Positions 23,516 to 34,683 of a DNA stretch of 64,000 nt are shown here, in pieces. The position numbers and the translations under genes are program-made. The notes under the pieces were generated by a model. The model had not been told where the DNA came from. It saw only the letters and a list, made by a program, of their open reading frames with translations, and did no database searches. How positions within the stretch are numbered: position 1 is the stretch's first letter; each line of letters begins with the position of its first letter. Where the stretch lies: positions 6,696,001 through 6,760,000 of the forward strand of contig CP075492.1 in NCBI GenBank assembly GCA_021613535.1, given 5' to 3'. This DNA comes from Adineta vaga. Lineage: Eukaryota; Rotifera.

Positions 23516-24371
23516 TTATGAACGACTATTCGATTTTGAATGTTGGATTAACCATTGAAGTGTAATATCTAAATTGAATGAATAATAGATGATTTGAGAA
23601 AAGTTTATTTTTTACCAATATTTTCTTTTTCTTTGCATGATATAGAATAACAACAGATTTCTCGATCTTTTATTGGAGAAAGATCCCTAGGAAAGAAAAG
23701 AAGAAGAAGATGACAATAATCGTTTACTTTTTCTTTATGAAATATTTTACAATCGTTGAATTAGTTCTTGAACTTCAAGCGCATTCGGTAAATCACGTTT
23801 ATTACCAAGTACAAGTACAGGTATACCTTGAAGTTGAGGTTTTTCAAGTAAATTACTAAATTCTTGTTTAGCTGCATCAAGTTTTTCATGATCTGCTGCA
23901 TCTACCATGAATCTATTCAATAGTCAAATAAAAAAAAATTTCTATGAATTTATCAAATTTTAATATCTCTACATACACAATCGCATTTACACCACGACAA
24001 TAACGTTCCCACATACTACGAAATCGTGGTTGACCGCCTAGTTTCATTAAAAAGGAATAAAATACAATTGAATATTGTTTATTCATATTCAACACATACC
24101 AATATCCCAAATCTAAAAGAAAATCAAACAATAATATTCATAAAGTAACACCGAAGAAAACTCTTACTTTAATTGTTACATTTCCTTTCGTAATTTTTCT
24201 CATATTAAAACCAACTGTTGGTATCATATCTTCCGAATATTGACCTGATGCAATTAAATTAACAAATGTTGTTTTACCAGAATTCTGTAAACCAACAAGT
24301 GTTAATTCCATTTCTTCTTTCCAAAATAAGCTTTTAAACCAGTCCAAAATACGTTGAACAAAAGCAAACAT
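23516..24371 (-). CDS. ARL8: ARL8 small GTPase
   Basis: Six exons, 24371-24168, 24112-24100, 24037-23977, 23912-23751, 23686-23616, 23568-23516; 187 residues, against 186 for vertebrate ARL8. Family role: lysosome-bound Arf-like GTPase that recruits kinesin through SKIP and HOPS through Vps41. Motifs: P-loop GLQNSGKTT, switch [13 protein letters not shown]3 [21 protein letters not shown]4 LGNKRDL, G5 SCKEKENID, and the C-terminus [13 protein letters not shown]. The N-terminus ([23 protein letters not shown]) is the amphipathic helix that is N-acetylated in ARL8 and lacks the Gly2 of other Arfs. Exon 2 is only 13 bases (codes IWDI). The last two exons are needed to complete the protein; without them it looks truncated at QELIQRL. 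Confidence 0.96.
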
Positions 24372-24689
24372 CGTTCACAAATATGTTTTTACAGAAAAAT
24401 CTAGAAGAGAAAAATGAATATAGAACAAAATCTTCTTTGCAAATAACTCATATCACACACTTTCGTACTTTTTCTTGTCATATGTACGATACGAACAGAT
24501 AGGAGATATATAATATTATATTATGCATGTATATAGAAGACATTGTCATAGTCCAAGTTTTTCCTTTTTAATAGATGTCGCTAATAAATCATGTGCATTA
24601 TTAACTCAAAGGAACGTCCAATAAACAAACAGAGAATATTCAATCTGTCAGACAGACAGACAGATGAAGATGACTTTTTTTTGTTGTAA
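24372..24689. promoter_or_regulatory. promoter region between ARL8 and FAD oxidoreductase
   Basis: 318 bases between divergent start codons. Contains a (CAGA)n run just before the plus-strand gene at about 24650-24664. No other element was recognised. Confidence 0.45.
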
Positions 24690-26186
24690 ATGAAAAAAAC
24701 GAAGGTATGTATTGTTGGTGCCGGAGCAGCTGGAATGTCGGCTGCTTGGTCGCTATCTCGATATCCTGATAGATTTGATGTAACAGTTTGCGAGAGAAAC
24801 GCTCAAGCAGGTGGTGTAGCAACAACGGAACATATTGAAGTTAAACCAGGTGTTTTCTGTGATATTAATGATGGAGTTCAAGGTGGATCGTCAAGTTATC
24901 GAAATTCGATATTGTTACATCGAGAAGTTGATTTCCATCCAAGTTCTGTACATATGCGTGTTTCATTTGGACAAAATTCTCGATCATGGACAAATTATTT
25001 ACCTTCGAATACGAATGGAACAGAAATTCAAGAACTTCAATCGGAAATTCGTCGTTTTGGTCGTTATTTGAAAATTATTTCTTGGCTTGAACCGATTTTT
25101 ATCTTTATACCTATTTGGTTAACAATTCGTCTCTTTTGTCTTTCTTCTCGTTTTAGTAATGCGATGCTTTACCCACTGACTGCTCTCTTTTTTGGTACAG
25201 GTAATCAAACATCAAATGTGAGTTCTGCGTTGATAGCACGTGTTTTTCTTGATCCTGATTTGAAATTATTTGATTATAATTTCGAACGTCTTCTTGCTTC
25301 TCAAGCTGATATGTTTGCATTTGATAAATTATCACATATCTATCAAGCATTAATGGATCGTTGTATTCAACTAAGTTATGGACAAACAAAATTTTATTTT
25401 AATCAACCCATCACAAAAATTTCGTCGACTAATGTTTATATAAATTCCAATGAATTTCTCGATTCATTTGATGTGATTATTTTTGCATGTGATGCAGAAA
25501 ATGTTTTAAAAATTCTTGATAAACCCAATCGATTTCAACAAACTGTTCTTGGTAATGTTCGTTATTTTGATGATGTCACTTATACACATACGGATCTTGA
25601 TTATATGAATGAACATTATAATGTTCATCTTGATTCCGATCAATATTTTATTCATACAGATATCAACGATCCTTCTTGTCCATTAGAAATGTCATTTAAT
25701 TTATCGAATTATCAAGCAGATTTAATTAAATTAAAACATGAACAATATCCATCATTAAATGTATTTCAAACAATTTTTCTTAATAAATTAGAATCAAATA
25801 AATGGACGGTGAACAAAATGAATAAGAAAAAGATTCTTCTCGAACGTTGGTGGAGACAATTCGCACATGTTTGGCAACATTTTCTGTTTACAGTTCCATT
25901 AATGCGTTTTATTCAACAAGATAATCAAAGAATTCTTTTTGCTGGAGCTTATACAATGTTTAATACACATGAAATTGCTTGTATATCAGGTTTAGCAGTT
26001 GCACATCAACTCGGAGCAACATATCCATTTGATAAAGATCCTTTAGCGGTCAAACAATTTGATTTATATTTGAATTATGTCTATGGAAAATCTCGAAATG
26101 GAAAAACAACATTTTTACAAAGATTAACTACGTGTTTATTGATACCATTGTTATGGATAGGAGTTGCCTTTCGTAAACGTCATTGA
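24690..26186 (+). CDS. FAD/NAD(P)-binding amine-oxidase-like flavoprotein
   Basis: Single open frame of 498 residues with no intron, unlike most neighbours. The N-terminus KVCIVGAGAAGMSAAWSLS is a dinucleotide-binding beta-alpha-beta fold with GxGxxG, and VTVCERNAQAGGVATT ends at the acidic residue that binds the FAD ribose and the following GG doublet. The rest follows the amine-oxidase/protoporphyrinogen-oxidase plan, including a FAD-binding C-terminal motif near RILFAGAYTMFNTHEIACISGLAVA. A short hydrophobic patch lies inside (IISWLEPIFIFIPIWLTI) and another ends the protein (LLIPLLWIGVAFRKRH), suggesting membrane association. Substrate unknown. Relatives of this general type are common in fungi and bacteria, and absence of introns makes horizontal origin possible. 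Only about 105 bases separate it from the MED7 start. Confidence 0.85.
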   Translation: MKKTKVCIVGAGAAGMSAAWSLSRYPDRFDVTVCERNAQAGGVATTEHIEVKPGVFCDINDGVQGGSSSYRNSILLHREVDFHPSSVHMRVSFGQNSRSWTNYLPSNTNGTEIQELQSEIRRFGRYLKIISWLEPIFIFIPIWLTIRLFCLSSRFSNAMLYPLTALFFGTGNQTSNVSSALIARVFLDPDLKLFDYNFERLLASQADMFAFDKLSHIYQALMDRCIQLSYGQTKFYFNQPITKISSTNVYINSNEFLDSFDVIIFACDAENVLKILDKPNRFQQTVLGNVRYFDDVTYTHTDLDYMNEHYNVHLDSDQYFIHTDINDPSCPLEMSFNLSNYQADLIKLKHEQYPSLNVFQTIFLNKLESNKWTVNKMNKKKILLERWWRQFAHVWQHFLFTVPLMRFIQQDNQRILFAGAYTMFNTHEIACISGLAVAHQLGATYPFDKDPLAVKQFDLYLNYVYGKSRNGKTTFLQRLTTCLLIPLLWIGVAFRKRH

Positions 26187-26291
26187 TAAACAAAGGCGAA
26201 ATTTATTTCTCCGTCTAAAACGTTCTAGGATGAAAATCAATCAAACTTTCATTTGTTTTTCTTTCTTTCAGATAATCTCCTTTTTCTTCTC
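26187..26291 (+). promoter_or_regulatory. short intercistronic region with splice-acceptor-like end
   Basis: 105 bases between the stop of the flavoprotein gene and the ATG of MED7, on the same strand. No AATAAA is present. A polypyrimidine tract followed by TTCAG ends at about 26270, some 20 bases before the ATG. This is what a trans-splice site of a downstream operon gene would look like, but a conventional 5' UTR intron acceptor would look the same. Confidence 0.45.
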
Positions 26292-26924
26292 ATGGATCCA
26301 CCACCTATTCTAAGTAGTGCATTTCCATTACCACCGATGAGTTATATTGAATTATTCAGTGATGATAATATTAATCAAAATGATAAAATTTTACAACCAC
26401 CACCACCCATCGAAGTAAATTATTTTATAAAATTTACTTTGAATCTATCGTTTTCTTTTTAATAGGGTCCTTATGAATTGTTCGGTGCTTATGTAAGTGG
26501 AATTGATTATTCGGAACCAATCATACGTCCACTAGCAGCTCTACAAATTCAACGTGTTTATATGCGTCCAGATGATTATAAAGGTGAATTAAAGAAATTA
26601 TGTTTTGCAATCTTAACAAATTATCTTGATTTATTACAAATTGTTTCACGTTCAACATTAACACCAAGTACGGATAGTGGACATCTAACATTACGCGAAC
26701 AAAAATTGAATGAAATTGAATTATTATTTATTAATATTCATCATTTAATCAATGAATTACGACCACATCAAGCACGTGAAACACTTCGAGTTATTCTTGA
26801 AGAACAAAAACAACAACGAGAAAAGACAAGTGAAAAACTCTATTCATTTTTGAATCGTATTGTTGATGTTTTAAATTCAGCAGTCTATTCACTTAATGAT
26901 CTTGTGCCTAAAGTTTCCAATTAA
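26292..26924 (+). CDS. MED7: Mediator complex subunit 7
   Basis: Two exons, 26292-26414 and 26466-26924; 193 residues. MED7 is a middle-module subunit of Mediator that pairs with MED21 to form the hinge. Seen: the proline-rich N-terminus (LSSAFPLPPMSYIELF) and IEGPYELFG with the PPPP-containing segment just before it, as in the family, then a long helical part with LKKLCFAILTNYLDLLQI and LFINIHHLINELRPHQARETLRVILEEQ, the most conserved MED7 stretch. It ends in a coiled coil. Start was taken at MDPPPIL, since the frame upstream is a pyrimidine tract. Length is close to human MED7 (233). Confidence 0.92.
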
Positions 26925-27211
26925 ATCAGATGATCACTCTTCATTCATCTTTTGTAAATGATCTTTTTTTTCTGTCGCAAAAAAAAAATAATCGATGAAA
27001 TATTCTCATCTCAGATATCTTTATTTGATCTTGAAGTTTTAGATCTAATTTCGTTTAAATAGTCACAAATATTACTTGAAATAATAATAGTAAGTTTCAC
27101 TGTTCGTGTTTGTGAGAAAATAAAACTGTCGATAGTAATATTTAGATGCTTTCAAACTTCTATAAGTTTTAAACTTTATCATAAATCCAACCATTTTCAT
27201 ATTTAGAAATA

Positions 27212-27949
27212 ATGGAACCTTCTACAACGATTAAATCATCTATTTTAAAAACCAAATCTGGTCGTACATCCTACCGTATTCGTAATTTTTCTCTTTCCGA
27301 TCGTTTTGATATTCAACGTTTATGTACAGAAGAACGAATAGAAATTCTCGTGCCAATATCTCGTGCTTGTTTTCGTAATCGATTTACTTTCATTCTACTT
27401 CTTCTGTGTATTATCATTTCAATGTTTATTTTTACTCGTCTGATTGTTTCATGTATGGTTCCTGCAATATTAATTACAAGTTTCCTTTCATATCGTATCT
27501 CCAGTTTAAAACATAAAATCAAAGCACCATTTCAACATTCATATATTGAATATACAGATAAATTATCTCGTCGACGAATTCTCGTCGCTGTCACAACAGT
27601 TGAAGATGATAGTGATGTTATGCTTGAACAAGATATTATTGGATTCATTTGTTTTTCATCACATCCATCAGAAAAACAATCAGCATTGATTACACATTTA
27701 TTTGTAACAAAAAAATATCGACATGAAAAAATTGGTCATACACTTTTACAAACATGTCGTCGAGTGATTTCCGAAGAAACTCCATATCAACATTTGTATG
27801 CACTTTGTTCGGGTTATCAAAAAGATGGATATCGATTTATGTTAGATCATCATTTTTTTATTAGTGAATCATGGACAACATGTATTTTTGTACCAGGAAT
27901 AACAGATGAACAGAAAATGTTAAGTACAACACGTATTGTACCTCTTTGA
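27212..27949 (+). CDS. membrane-anchored GNAT-type N-acetyltransferase
   Basis: Intronless frame of 245 residues. It begins with a soluble stretch (RIRNFSLSDRFDIQRLC), then two adjacent hydrophobic helices at about residues 66-97 (FILLLLCIIISMFIFTRLIV, then VPAILITSFLSYRI), then a GNAT domain. The acetyl-CoA-binding signature is read as LFVTKKYRHEKIGHTLLQTC, i.e. beta4, then R-x-x-G-like loop and alpha3 (usual Q/RxxGxG/A). This helical hairpin plus GNAT plan is that of the NAT8/camello group, ER enzymes acetylating cysteine S-conjugates or lysines. The pyrophosphate loop is imperfect, so activity is uncertain. An acceptor-like TTTAG precedes the ATG by a few bases. Confidence 0.75.
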   Translation: MEPSTTIKSSILKTKSGRTSYRIRNFSLSDRFDIQRLCTEERIEILVPISRACFRNRFTFILLLLCIIISMFIFTRLIVSCMVPAILITSFLSYRISSLKHKIKAPFQHSYIEYTDKLSRRRILVAVTTVEDDSDVMLEQDIIGFICFSSHPSEKQSALITHLFVTKKYRHEKIGHTLLQTCRRVISEETPYQHLYALCSGYQKDGYRFMLDHHFFISESWTTCIFVPGITDEQKMLSTTRIVPL

Positions 27950-30900
27950 ATGTCTATTCAATTTTGTAATGTCAGATAAACTACTAGTCATTGTATTTCA
28001 AACAAATATCTAATAATAAACACAATCTTTTTTTTTGTATTTAATACGCATGAGAAACTCATGACAGAGGTTCTTTTTGATGTATACTAAAGTCAGTTTA
28101 CATCACAAATGTTACGCCAGAGAGAAAATGACATTGTCAATACTCATCTGTTCTTCAATTTGATCATTTACCCTTCTAATCTAAACGACTTATCCGTAAT
28201 TATTTGACATTTCATCATCATATCGACATTGACAGAAGTAATCTTTGTGTTAAACATATACTTTCTTGGAAGTAGAAGAAGAAGAAGAAGGAAAACATCA
28301 GATGAAATGAGTTTTGTCACCTCGAAGGATAACTTGAACGTCATGGTTCTTCTCTGGTTTCGAACGACAAAAGATCAATCGATTAACATTTTTCTTTTCA
28401 TTTGGTATGTATGTTCGATGTAAAGTGTCAAAAATTCAAATGTAACACTTGAGAAATCCTCCTTCACTTTTGTTATTTTTCGAACAGTCAATCAATAATA
28501 ACGTTAAGTGATATTTATTGAAAAATGATTAGATCATGTTTTAATAATCATCGAAATGAGACTTTCTCGAAAGTATATAATCGTCTGAAAGCCGTGCAAG
28601 TGTTTATTTTTCATCGGATATGATGTGAGAAAGAAAAAGAAGAAGTTGAATATCAACTTGTGACGAGAATGATTGAGTGTTCATGTCTTTATTCTTTAAC
28701 TTCAGTTTACTTTTGCTCAAGTGATGCATTTCATCATCGTCGACGTTCAATCAATACAATAACGCACTTCTCGTTTTCTTTTTCTTAGCATCTATGAAGT
28801 AGTACCAATGTTTCTATTGTTATTCTACATTCGTCAACTTGATGCTTATAAAAAGCATAAAACACGACAAGACGAGACATATTCACTTGTGAGAAGTAAA
28901 AGAAAAACGAACAAATGACATCATGATCATTATCTTTAAATGCAGCTGTTCCTTTTTAAATGCAAATAATTCTTCAAAATTGATGACCACCTGTCGTGTC
29001 CGAGGACAAAAAAATTATCTCTTTTTTTTCGTCTCTCCCTCTCTCTCTCTCGTTTTTCTATTTCTAGTCCATTATGCAATCTAAAGAGCAAGAAAAAAAA
29101 GAAACATTTGAACATATTTCTTCATGATTGGCTAATGCTTTTCTTTTTTTTTCCTAATTCATTGTTGTTATAACAATATGTATATAATTGTACTACTAAG
29201 CTACATAAGTTAATAGAAGAACAACATAAGATGTAAGACATGCATGTTTCATAATCGTTAACTATCATCGTGTACACTAGCTTGGAAGCGACATTTATCC
29301 AGTAGAGTTCATCTCCATATGAAAATAACTCTCTTAACAAATCGTCGCCGATGCCGCGTCATTCGTTTGATATTTCTTTTCATACACGGAAATATATTTC
29401 AGTAATTTCCGGTAAGTACATAGAAAATTTGTCGCACCTTACTTGTCAACTTCATTAGACTAGGTTCGTTTGATAAAAAAAGTAGCATTCCCGTCCAATG
29501 TCTATTGCTACCGAGCGATAGAAAAAGCAAACCTAATTATCCTTGATTAGTATTTTAAGTACGTACAAAATCGAGAAAGCATTTGATCACGGTCATTTAT
29601 TCTTCCAGATGTTCTACACTTGCAAACTTATACAATCTAAAAGCATAATCTATTTATATACTATCTTAGTTCAAGAGCTTTCAACTTGCGTCATATACCT
29701 ACCAATTCTTTTTCGCTTAATTACTTGTCCACTTCTTCAATCATCTTACGCATAATTCTCTCGCTCTTTTTTTCTTCTTCTTCAGAGTTTCCGTCAAATG
29801 TCTCTCGAAAACGTAATGGATCAAAAGATTGGTGCAACGATATGAAGACGTATCTATCCCAGTTGACCTGAGGAGTGAATACGAGCAGACATTGAATGTT
29901 GTAAATGATTAATTCATTGCAATGGTCATTTATGTCTTTTGTTTCTTCGTCTTTCTTTCTGTCTCCTTCTCTCTCTCCCTCTCACTATGACGCGAGAGTT
30001 AACACCGTCTTGTCCCATTCGGGTCAATGCATTTCCTGGATGTGAATTTGAAACATAAGCAATGATTATAGGAAAAAAGAAAACGACAGACAGCCGATGA
30101 GAAAAAGTGACGCGTCGAATATCATTTGTAGGGGTAGAACTCAACTAATCGAACGACATTATTACATCATTTTGTGGTCGACGCGTGCATGATGACAGGT
30201 AGACAATTAAAAAGAAAGAGCTTTTCTTTTACTTCAATGTACATGTATTACGTGAGAATTTTTTCTTCTCATTTTTTTTTCTTCTCAAATTCTATGTACA
30301 AATATCAAAGTGTTTACTAATTTACTTATTTCGTTCAATTCCATGCATATGCAAATTATTCCTTCAATCATCATTGATGTTCATGTTTTGCCGACTTGTA
30401 TACAAACTACGGTCTGTTAATTTGTTTTCTCGCCTCGAGCATATTAGATGTGACAAATGCAATAAAAGATTTCCTTCTATGATTCATTTTCACACTCACT
30501 TTACATCAATGATCGATATAAAAGACGAAAACAACAAATACTAAACATAGTCTTTGTTATTTGATCATGATCATGATCATGATGATCGTCATCACCATCA
30601 TAAAACATAGGAAGTAGTTCATATTGAAACGATGACCTCGAGGTGCCGACGAAATGTAAACAATACATCTAATTGTCAAGTGCAATATGAAGAATATTCG
30701 TATCATTATCAAAACTAATCGTTAGTCAAACTTAACGATTAATCTCCAAAAAAATTATCAAGTAAATAGAGAAAGTAAGAAATCGATATGTACATATGGG
30801 TGGAGAAAAAAAAACGCCCCTAAATTAATTAGAATCTTTTTAGGAGATTGACTTAGAAACGAATCTATCTAATCTGATTTCGCGCTGATGAAAATGCAAC

Positions 30901-31697
30901 TTAATAAGCTTATCTGATGCACGAAGAAAAACTTACATAACAGATAAATGAGTTGTTAGACGTTTTATATTCACTAATCGAATTATCATTCCGATCAAAT
31001 CTTCGTGTTCAGTTTGTTTTCCCTTTTCCGTTCATTAATGTCTAATGAACACGATACAGAATATGATATCAATTCACTTACGTTTATTAGAGAGGGAATT
31101 ATTTACGGTTGATAACTTAACATGAGACAATTTTTCTTCTTCTTTTTTTTTGTTTGGATAGCCTCTTGTGACAGTATATAGACTATGAGTAGCTGCATTG
31201 TTTCAACTACTCCTATCATTTCTCCAAAGCTTTGTTAGATGAGAGAGTGGAAAGCAATTAAATGATTAATAAGAACCCAGTATCAAATGAGATGCTAGTT
31301 AGAAGCGTTAACAATAGGATTTCTTTTTTCTTGTCATCTGCAGCTCGTTTGTTCGTCCATGCGAAGTGCTAGATGAATTAAAAGATTACGATATCTTCAC
31401 ACACCCTCACACAAGTCTCGAGATGTTTCTTTTTTTTCCTATCTTTGAAATTAGTTCACTACTGATAAAAAAAAAGAATCATCGAATTCTATTGTCTTAA
31501 CATTTGACATTCTACAGTTATTTCTTTCTCACTGTCTCCATGAGAGAGAAGAAAAAATCGATCATTGAACAAGAGAGAGAGCGAGACACATAGAAAAGGC
31601 AAAGTACATTTTCTTCCTCGCTCTTGCTCTCTCGCTCTCTCCTTCTCTCCTTCTTTCTTTTTTCTATTGATCATTGTTATATTTCTTGCTATTCTAG
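27950..31697. other. long gene-poor stretch, about 3.7 kb
   Basis: No accepted gene. Contains GAA/AAG and CT-rich simple sequence (near 28274-28290, 29035-29055, 29945-29985) and a GATCATGATCATGATCATGATGATC run near 30564-30588. The right end is the cadherin promoter. Upstream regulatory DNA of that neural-type gene is plausible but unproven. Confidence 0.45.
31545..31690. promoter_or_regulatory. purine run then pyrimidine run before cadherin start
   Basis: A GA-rich segment (about 31540-31600) is followed by a CT-rich segment (about 31610-31665), forming an imperfect inverted repeat around CAAGAGAGAGAGCGAG and CTCGCTCTTGCTCTC. It lies immediately upstream of the cadherin ATG and ends in an acceptor-like CTATTCTAG touching the start codon. 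GAGA-type promoter element or low-complexity DNA are both possible. Confidence 0.4.
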
Positions 31698-33002
31698 ATG
31701 CAAATGACTATCATCTACTTTTTTCTATTTATTTCATCGGTCCTTTCACTGCAACTTGATATTCGGTATCCACAATTTTTCCATCAATCTATACATGATT
31801 CTGCTATTGAAATTACCGAAGGAAAAGTATCTGGCAGTTTCATTGCATTTATCAATCTTATCAATGAAACAAATTTGACTTTGAATGAATGGTTACTAAA
31901 TACTACAAACTCAGATTTCAAAATTCAAGCCAATGGAATTTCCTACGTTTTGATTAATACTCAAATACTGGATCGTGAACGAGAGAATTTCTATGATTTC
32001 TCCATCGTTGCTCAACATCTCGTACCACCTTTTGAAAAAACTTCCAAAAATATTCGTATTCGAATTGTTGACATCAATGATTGTACACCTTCATTCAATC
32101 AAACAACTTATCAGACAAGCTTAGTACCCAATGAAACAACATTTACCGTCACAGCATTTGATTGTGATGAAGTCAATACTGAAAACAGTCGAATATCGTA
32201 TTCTTTATCAAATTATCAAGATCTTTTTCGCATCAATGAAGTAACCGGTCTCATTGAATGTATTAAAAATTTACAAACATATGAACGCTATGAAATCATT
32301 GTCGTTGCACGTGATCACGGTAAACCACCATTATCATCAACGGCATTGGTTCAAATTCAATTAGTTACATCAAAATACGAAAAAGCGAAATCATCTACAT
32401 CATGGTTTGCAATGGATCAAAGTCCGGAGAATGCTTTCATCTTAGCTGGAATATTAGCAAGTTGTTTGGTATTTCTTTGTTTATTAATATGTTTAATCTG
32501 TTGTATTAATTACAAATTAAAACGACGAAAAGAAGACAGTTTAACTGAAAAGAAATTTTCATCAACAACATCAATTAATTCCAATAATGATTTTCAACAA
32601 ACATCGGTCTATGATGCTATTAATATGTTTCCAAATACATATTATTTACCAGTTAAACAACAAAATGAATTAATGGAAAATATCAATAATTCGAATAATA
32701 ATGAAATTTCACTGCAAATTCCTCATTCATCGTCAACAACAAGTAGTCCGATATCAGGAAATGATCATGGAACGAAAATTGGTTCGGATGATGGATGTTA
32801 TTGTTCAAGTGATATGTCATCCGAACAATCGAATAATATTCTACTCTTAAATCCATCATCACTTCGATTATCAAGTTTTAAATTATCATCAAAACAAGTT
32901 CGATTTCATGAACAAAATTCTAATATTGACGGCGTTTTAAAACGTTTTGAAGATCTTTATGAAACACAGACGAATACAGACCCTTGCGCTTCTTATGTTT
33001 AA
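31698..33002 (+). CDS. small single-exon cadherin-repeat membrane protein
   Basis: Intronless, 434 residues. Signal peptide (MQMTIIYFFLFISSVLSLQ), about two extracellular cadherin repeats, one transmembrane helix at about residues 248-272 (AFILAGILASCLVFLCLLIC) and a Ser/Asn-rich cytoplasmic tail of about 160 residues. Calcium-site motifs are present between the repeats (LDRE, VDINDCTPSFN matching DxNDxxP) and at the end of repeat 2 (ARDHGKPPLSS). Such protocadherin-like proteins act in calcium-dependent adhesion, but most have five or more repeats, so this one is very short. The tail lacks a recognisable catenin-binding domain. The start at 31698 follows an acceptor-like CTATTCTAG. Confidence 0.82.
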   Translation: MQMTIIYFFLFISSVLSLQLDIRYPQFFHQSIHDSAIEITEGKVSGSFIAFINLINETNLTLNEWLLNTTNSDFKIQANGISYVLINTQILDRERENFYDFSIVAQHLVPPFEKTSKNIRIRIVDINDCTPSFNQTTYQTSLVPNETTFTVTAFDCDEVNTENSRISYSLSNYQDLFRINEVTGLIECIKNLQTYERYEIIVVARDHGKPPLSSTALVQIQLVTSKYEKAKSSTSWFAMDQSPENAFILAGILASCLVFLCLLICLICCINYKLKRRKEDSLTEKKFSSTTSINSNNDFQQTSVYDAINMFPNTYYLPVKQQNELMENINNSNNNEISLQIPHSSSTTSSPISGNDHGTKIGSDDGCYCSSDMSSEQSNNILLLNPSSLRLSSFKLSSKQVRFHEQNSNIDGVLKRFEDLYETQTNTDPCASYV

Positions 33003-34683
33003 TGTTCTGAGTTTTTGCTCTTTTCATGTGTGTGTGTGTGTGTGTGCGTGTGTATGTATGTTTCTTATGACCAAAAAAAAACACTAAATAACGAACAGTC
33101 AATCGATATGCATCATTAGTTTTTACATCTAACTAGCTATGGTCATGTATGGAATGGAAAGATTCTTTCATATATTTGTGTTTTTTTTAAAGGTTAACTA
33201 ACAATATTGAGTATGTGTACGTGTTTGTCTATCCTTCTGTTATATGCCGCAATGAGTATAATCTGTATTGCGTGTATTAGAGATGCGAGACGATGGTAAA
33301 ATAAGTTGACCATTTCTTGAGCCTTATTTTGTTCTTTCTCTCTCTCTTCTCAGACCATTCAATTAGTAACTGAAAATGACAAAGCTCTTTTCTACATTCG
33401 ATGACTAATTGGTGTAAAGAAAAGAACAGATTAGCAGATGTCCGGTCATTTAGAAATACAAAAGGAAGTAATGTTTAGTCCTGTGCATATCGAATAAGCT
33501 TTATTGGTATGTCATTGAAAACCGATTTATTGTCGTGCTGTTATGATTGAAAAATATTTTGATGGGTTTGATGGACACACCCAATAGTTTGATGAAACAT
33601 AGTTATTCATTGAAGACAAGCAATTATTCACACGCAGCGAGAGCACGTTAATGAGAATTTAACAATCTCTCTCTCTTCTCTAATCTTTGTTGTGCAAGCA
33701 GCTGTGACTGATGAAATCGGCTTATAATGTCGGCAACTGTTTGCTTGTCTTCAAAAGATTTCTAAATCTATCGATTTGTTCAGTTATGTTTTTTTTCAAA
33801 TTTTTCAATTAGATATCAACACTAAATATCTAGACGTAAATTGATACACGTGTCTAAGTCGTAATGATTATATACTCAATAAATAACAATCATGATGATA
33901 ATAAGTATTCTATACCGATATTAAACATTGAACTCATCATTCGTGAGAATTGAAAGCAGGTTGACAGACATTGTCTATGTTTTATTTGCATCTAATCTAT
34001 ATTCTAAATATGTATACGAATCTGTCTTTGTTCTACTTGCACAAGGTTAACAGTACCGTCATTATCCTTTCTCTTCTTTTTCATCGCGTCCAATTTCAAT
34101 ATTGACGTGAACGATTGATGATGACGCTCGAAAAAGCATTGACCTTCCTTTCATTAGACAGAGTCAAGCTGTTCTCTTCATCTATATACAATAAGAGATC
34201 TTACCAGTGGACATTATTGCTTTTTAAATAAGTATATATATATATATTAAGAACTTGTTTATTATCATCTAAAGTTGATGAGTTTTTAAGTAAAATCGAA
34301 ACTTCACCTCGAATGAGACTGTTCTTCCATGATTTTTCTTTTCTAAATATGATTAATTTGTTAAAATGAATTTTGTATTGCAAACGAAGAAAAAATATTT
34401 TTGACCTTGAAAAATGTGTTTGTTTTCATCAATGGATGATTATGATATGATCCAGAATATTTTTTCAATGTCTTCTTTTTCAATCATCCTTAAATCTTCG
34501 TCTCTATGGTTTTAATAAGAATCAACAAAATGTCTAGATTAAACTTTTTAGTGCATCTATTGAAAAGAAAAAATATATATAATAGTTATCATTTCTAGCA
34601 CAAATCTAACCAGAGAATATATTTCATTTCATTTGCTACCTACAATCATCTTCAGACTATACAAACAACAATAATAATTATTC
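33003..34683. other. intergenic sequence with TG microsatellite
   Basis: About 1.7 kb. A (TG)n tract at about 33028-33052 follows the cadherin stop, inside its likely 3' UTR. A TA run lies near 34234-34249. No gene recognised. Confidence 0.45.

Noticed and set aside
23516-23765. ARL8 gene truncated at QELIQRL
   Set aside because: Two further GT-AG exons (23686-23616 and 23568-23516) complete the C-terminus in phase, so the gene is full length.
30564-30610. GATCATGATCATGATGATC palindromic run as a possible binding-site cluster
   Set aside because: Short simple-sequence repeat; no partner gene or spaced arrangement to support a specific function.
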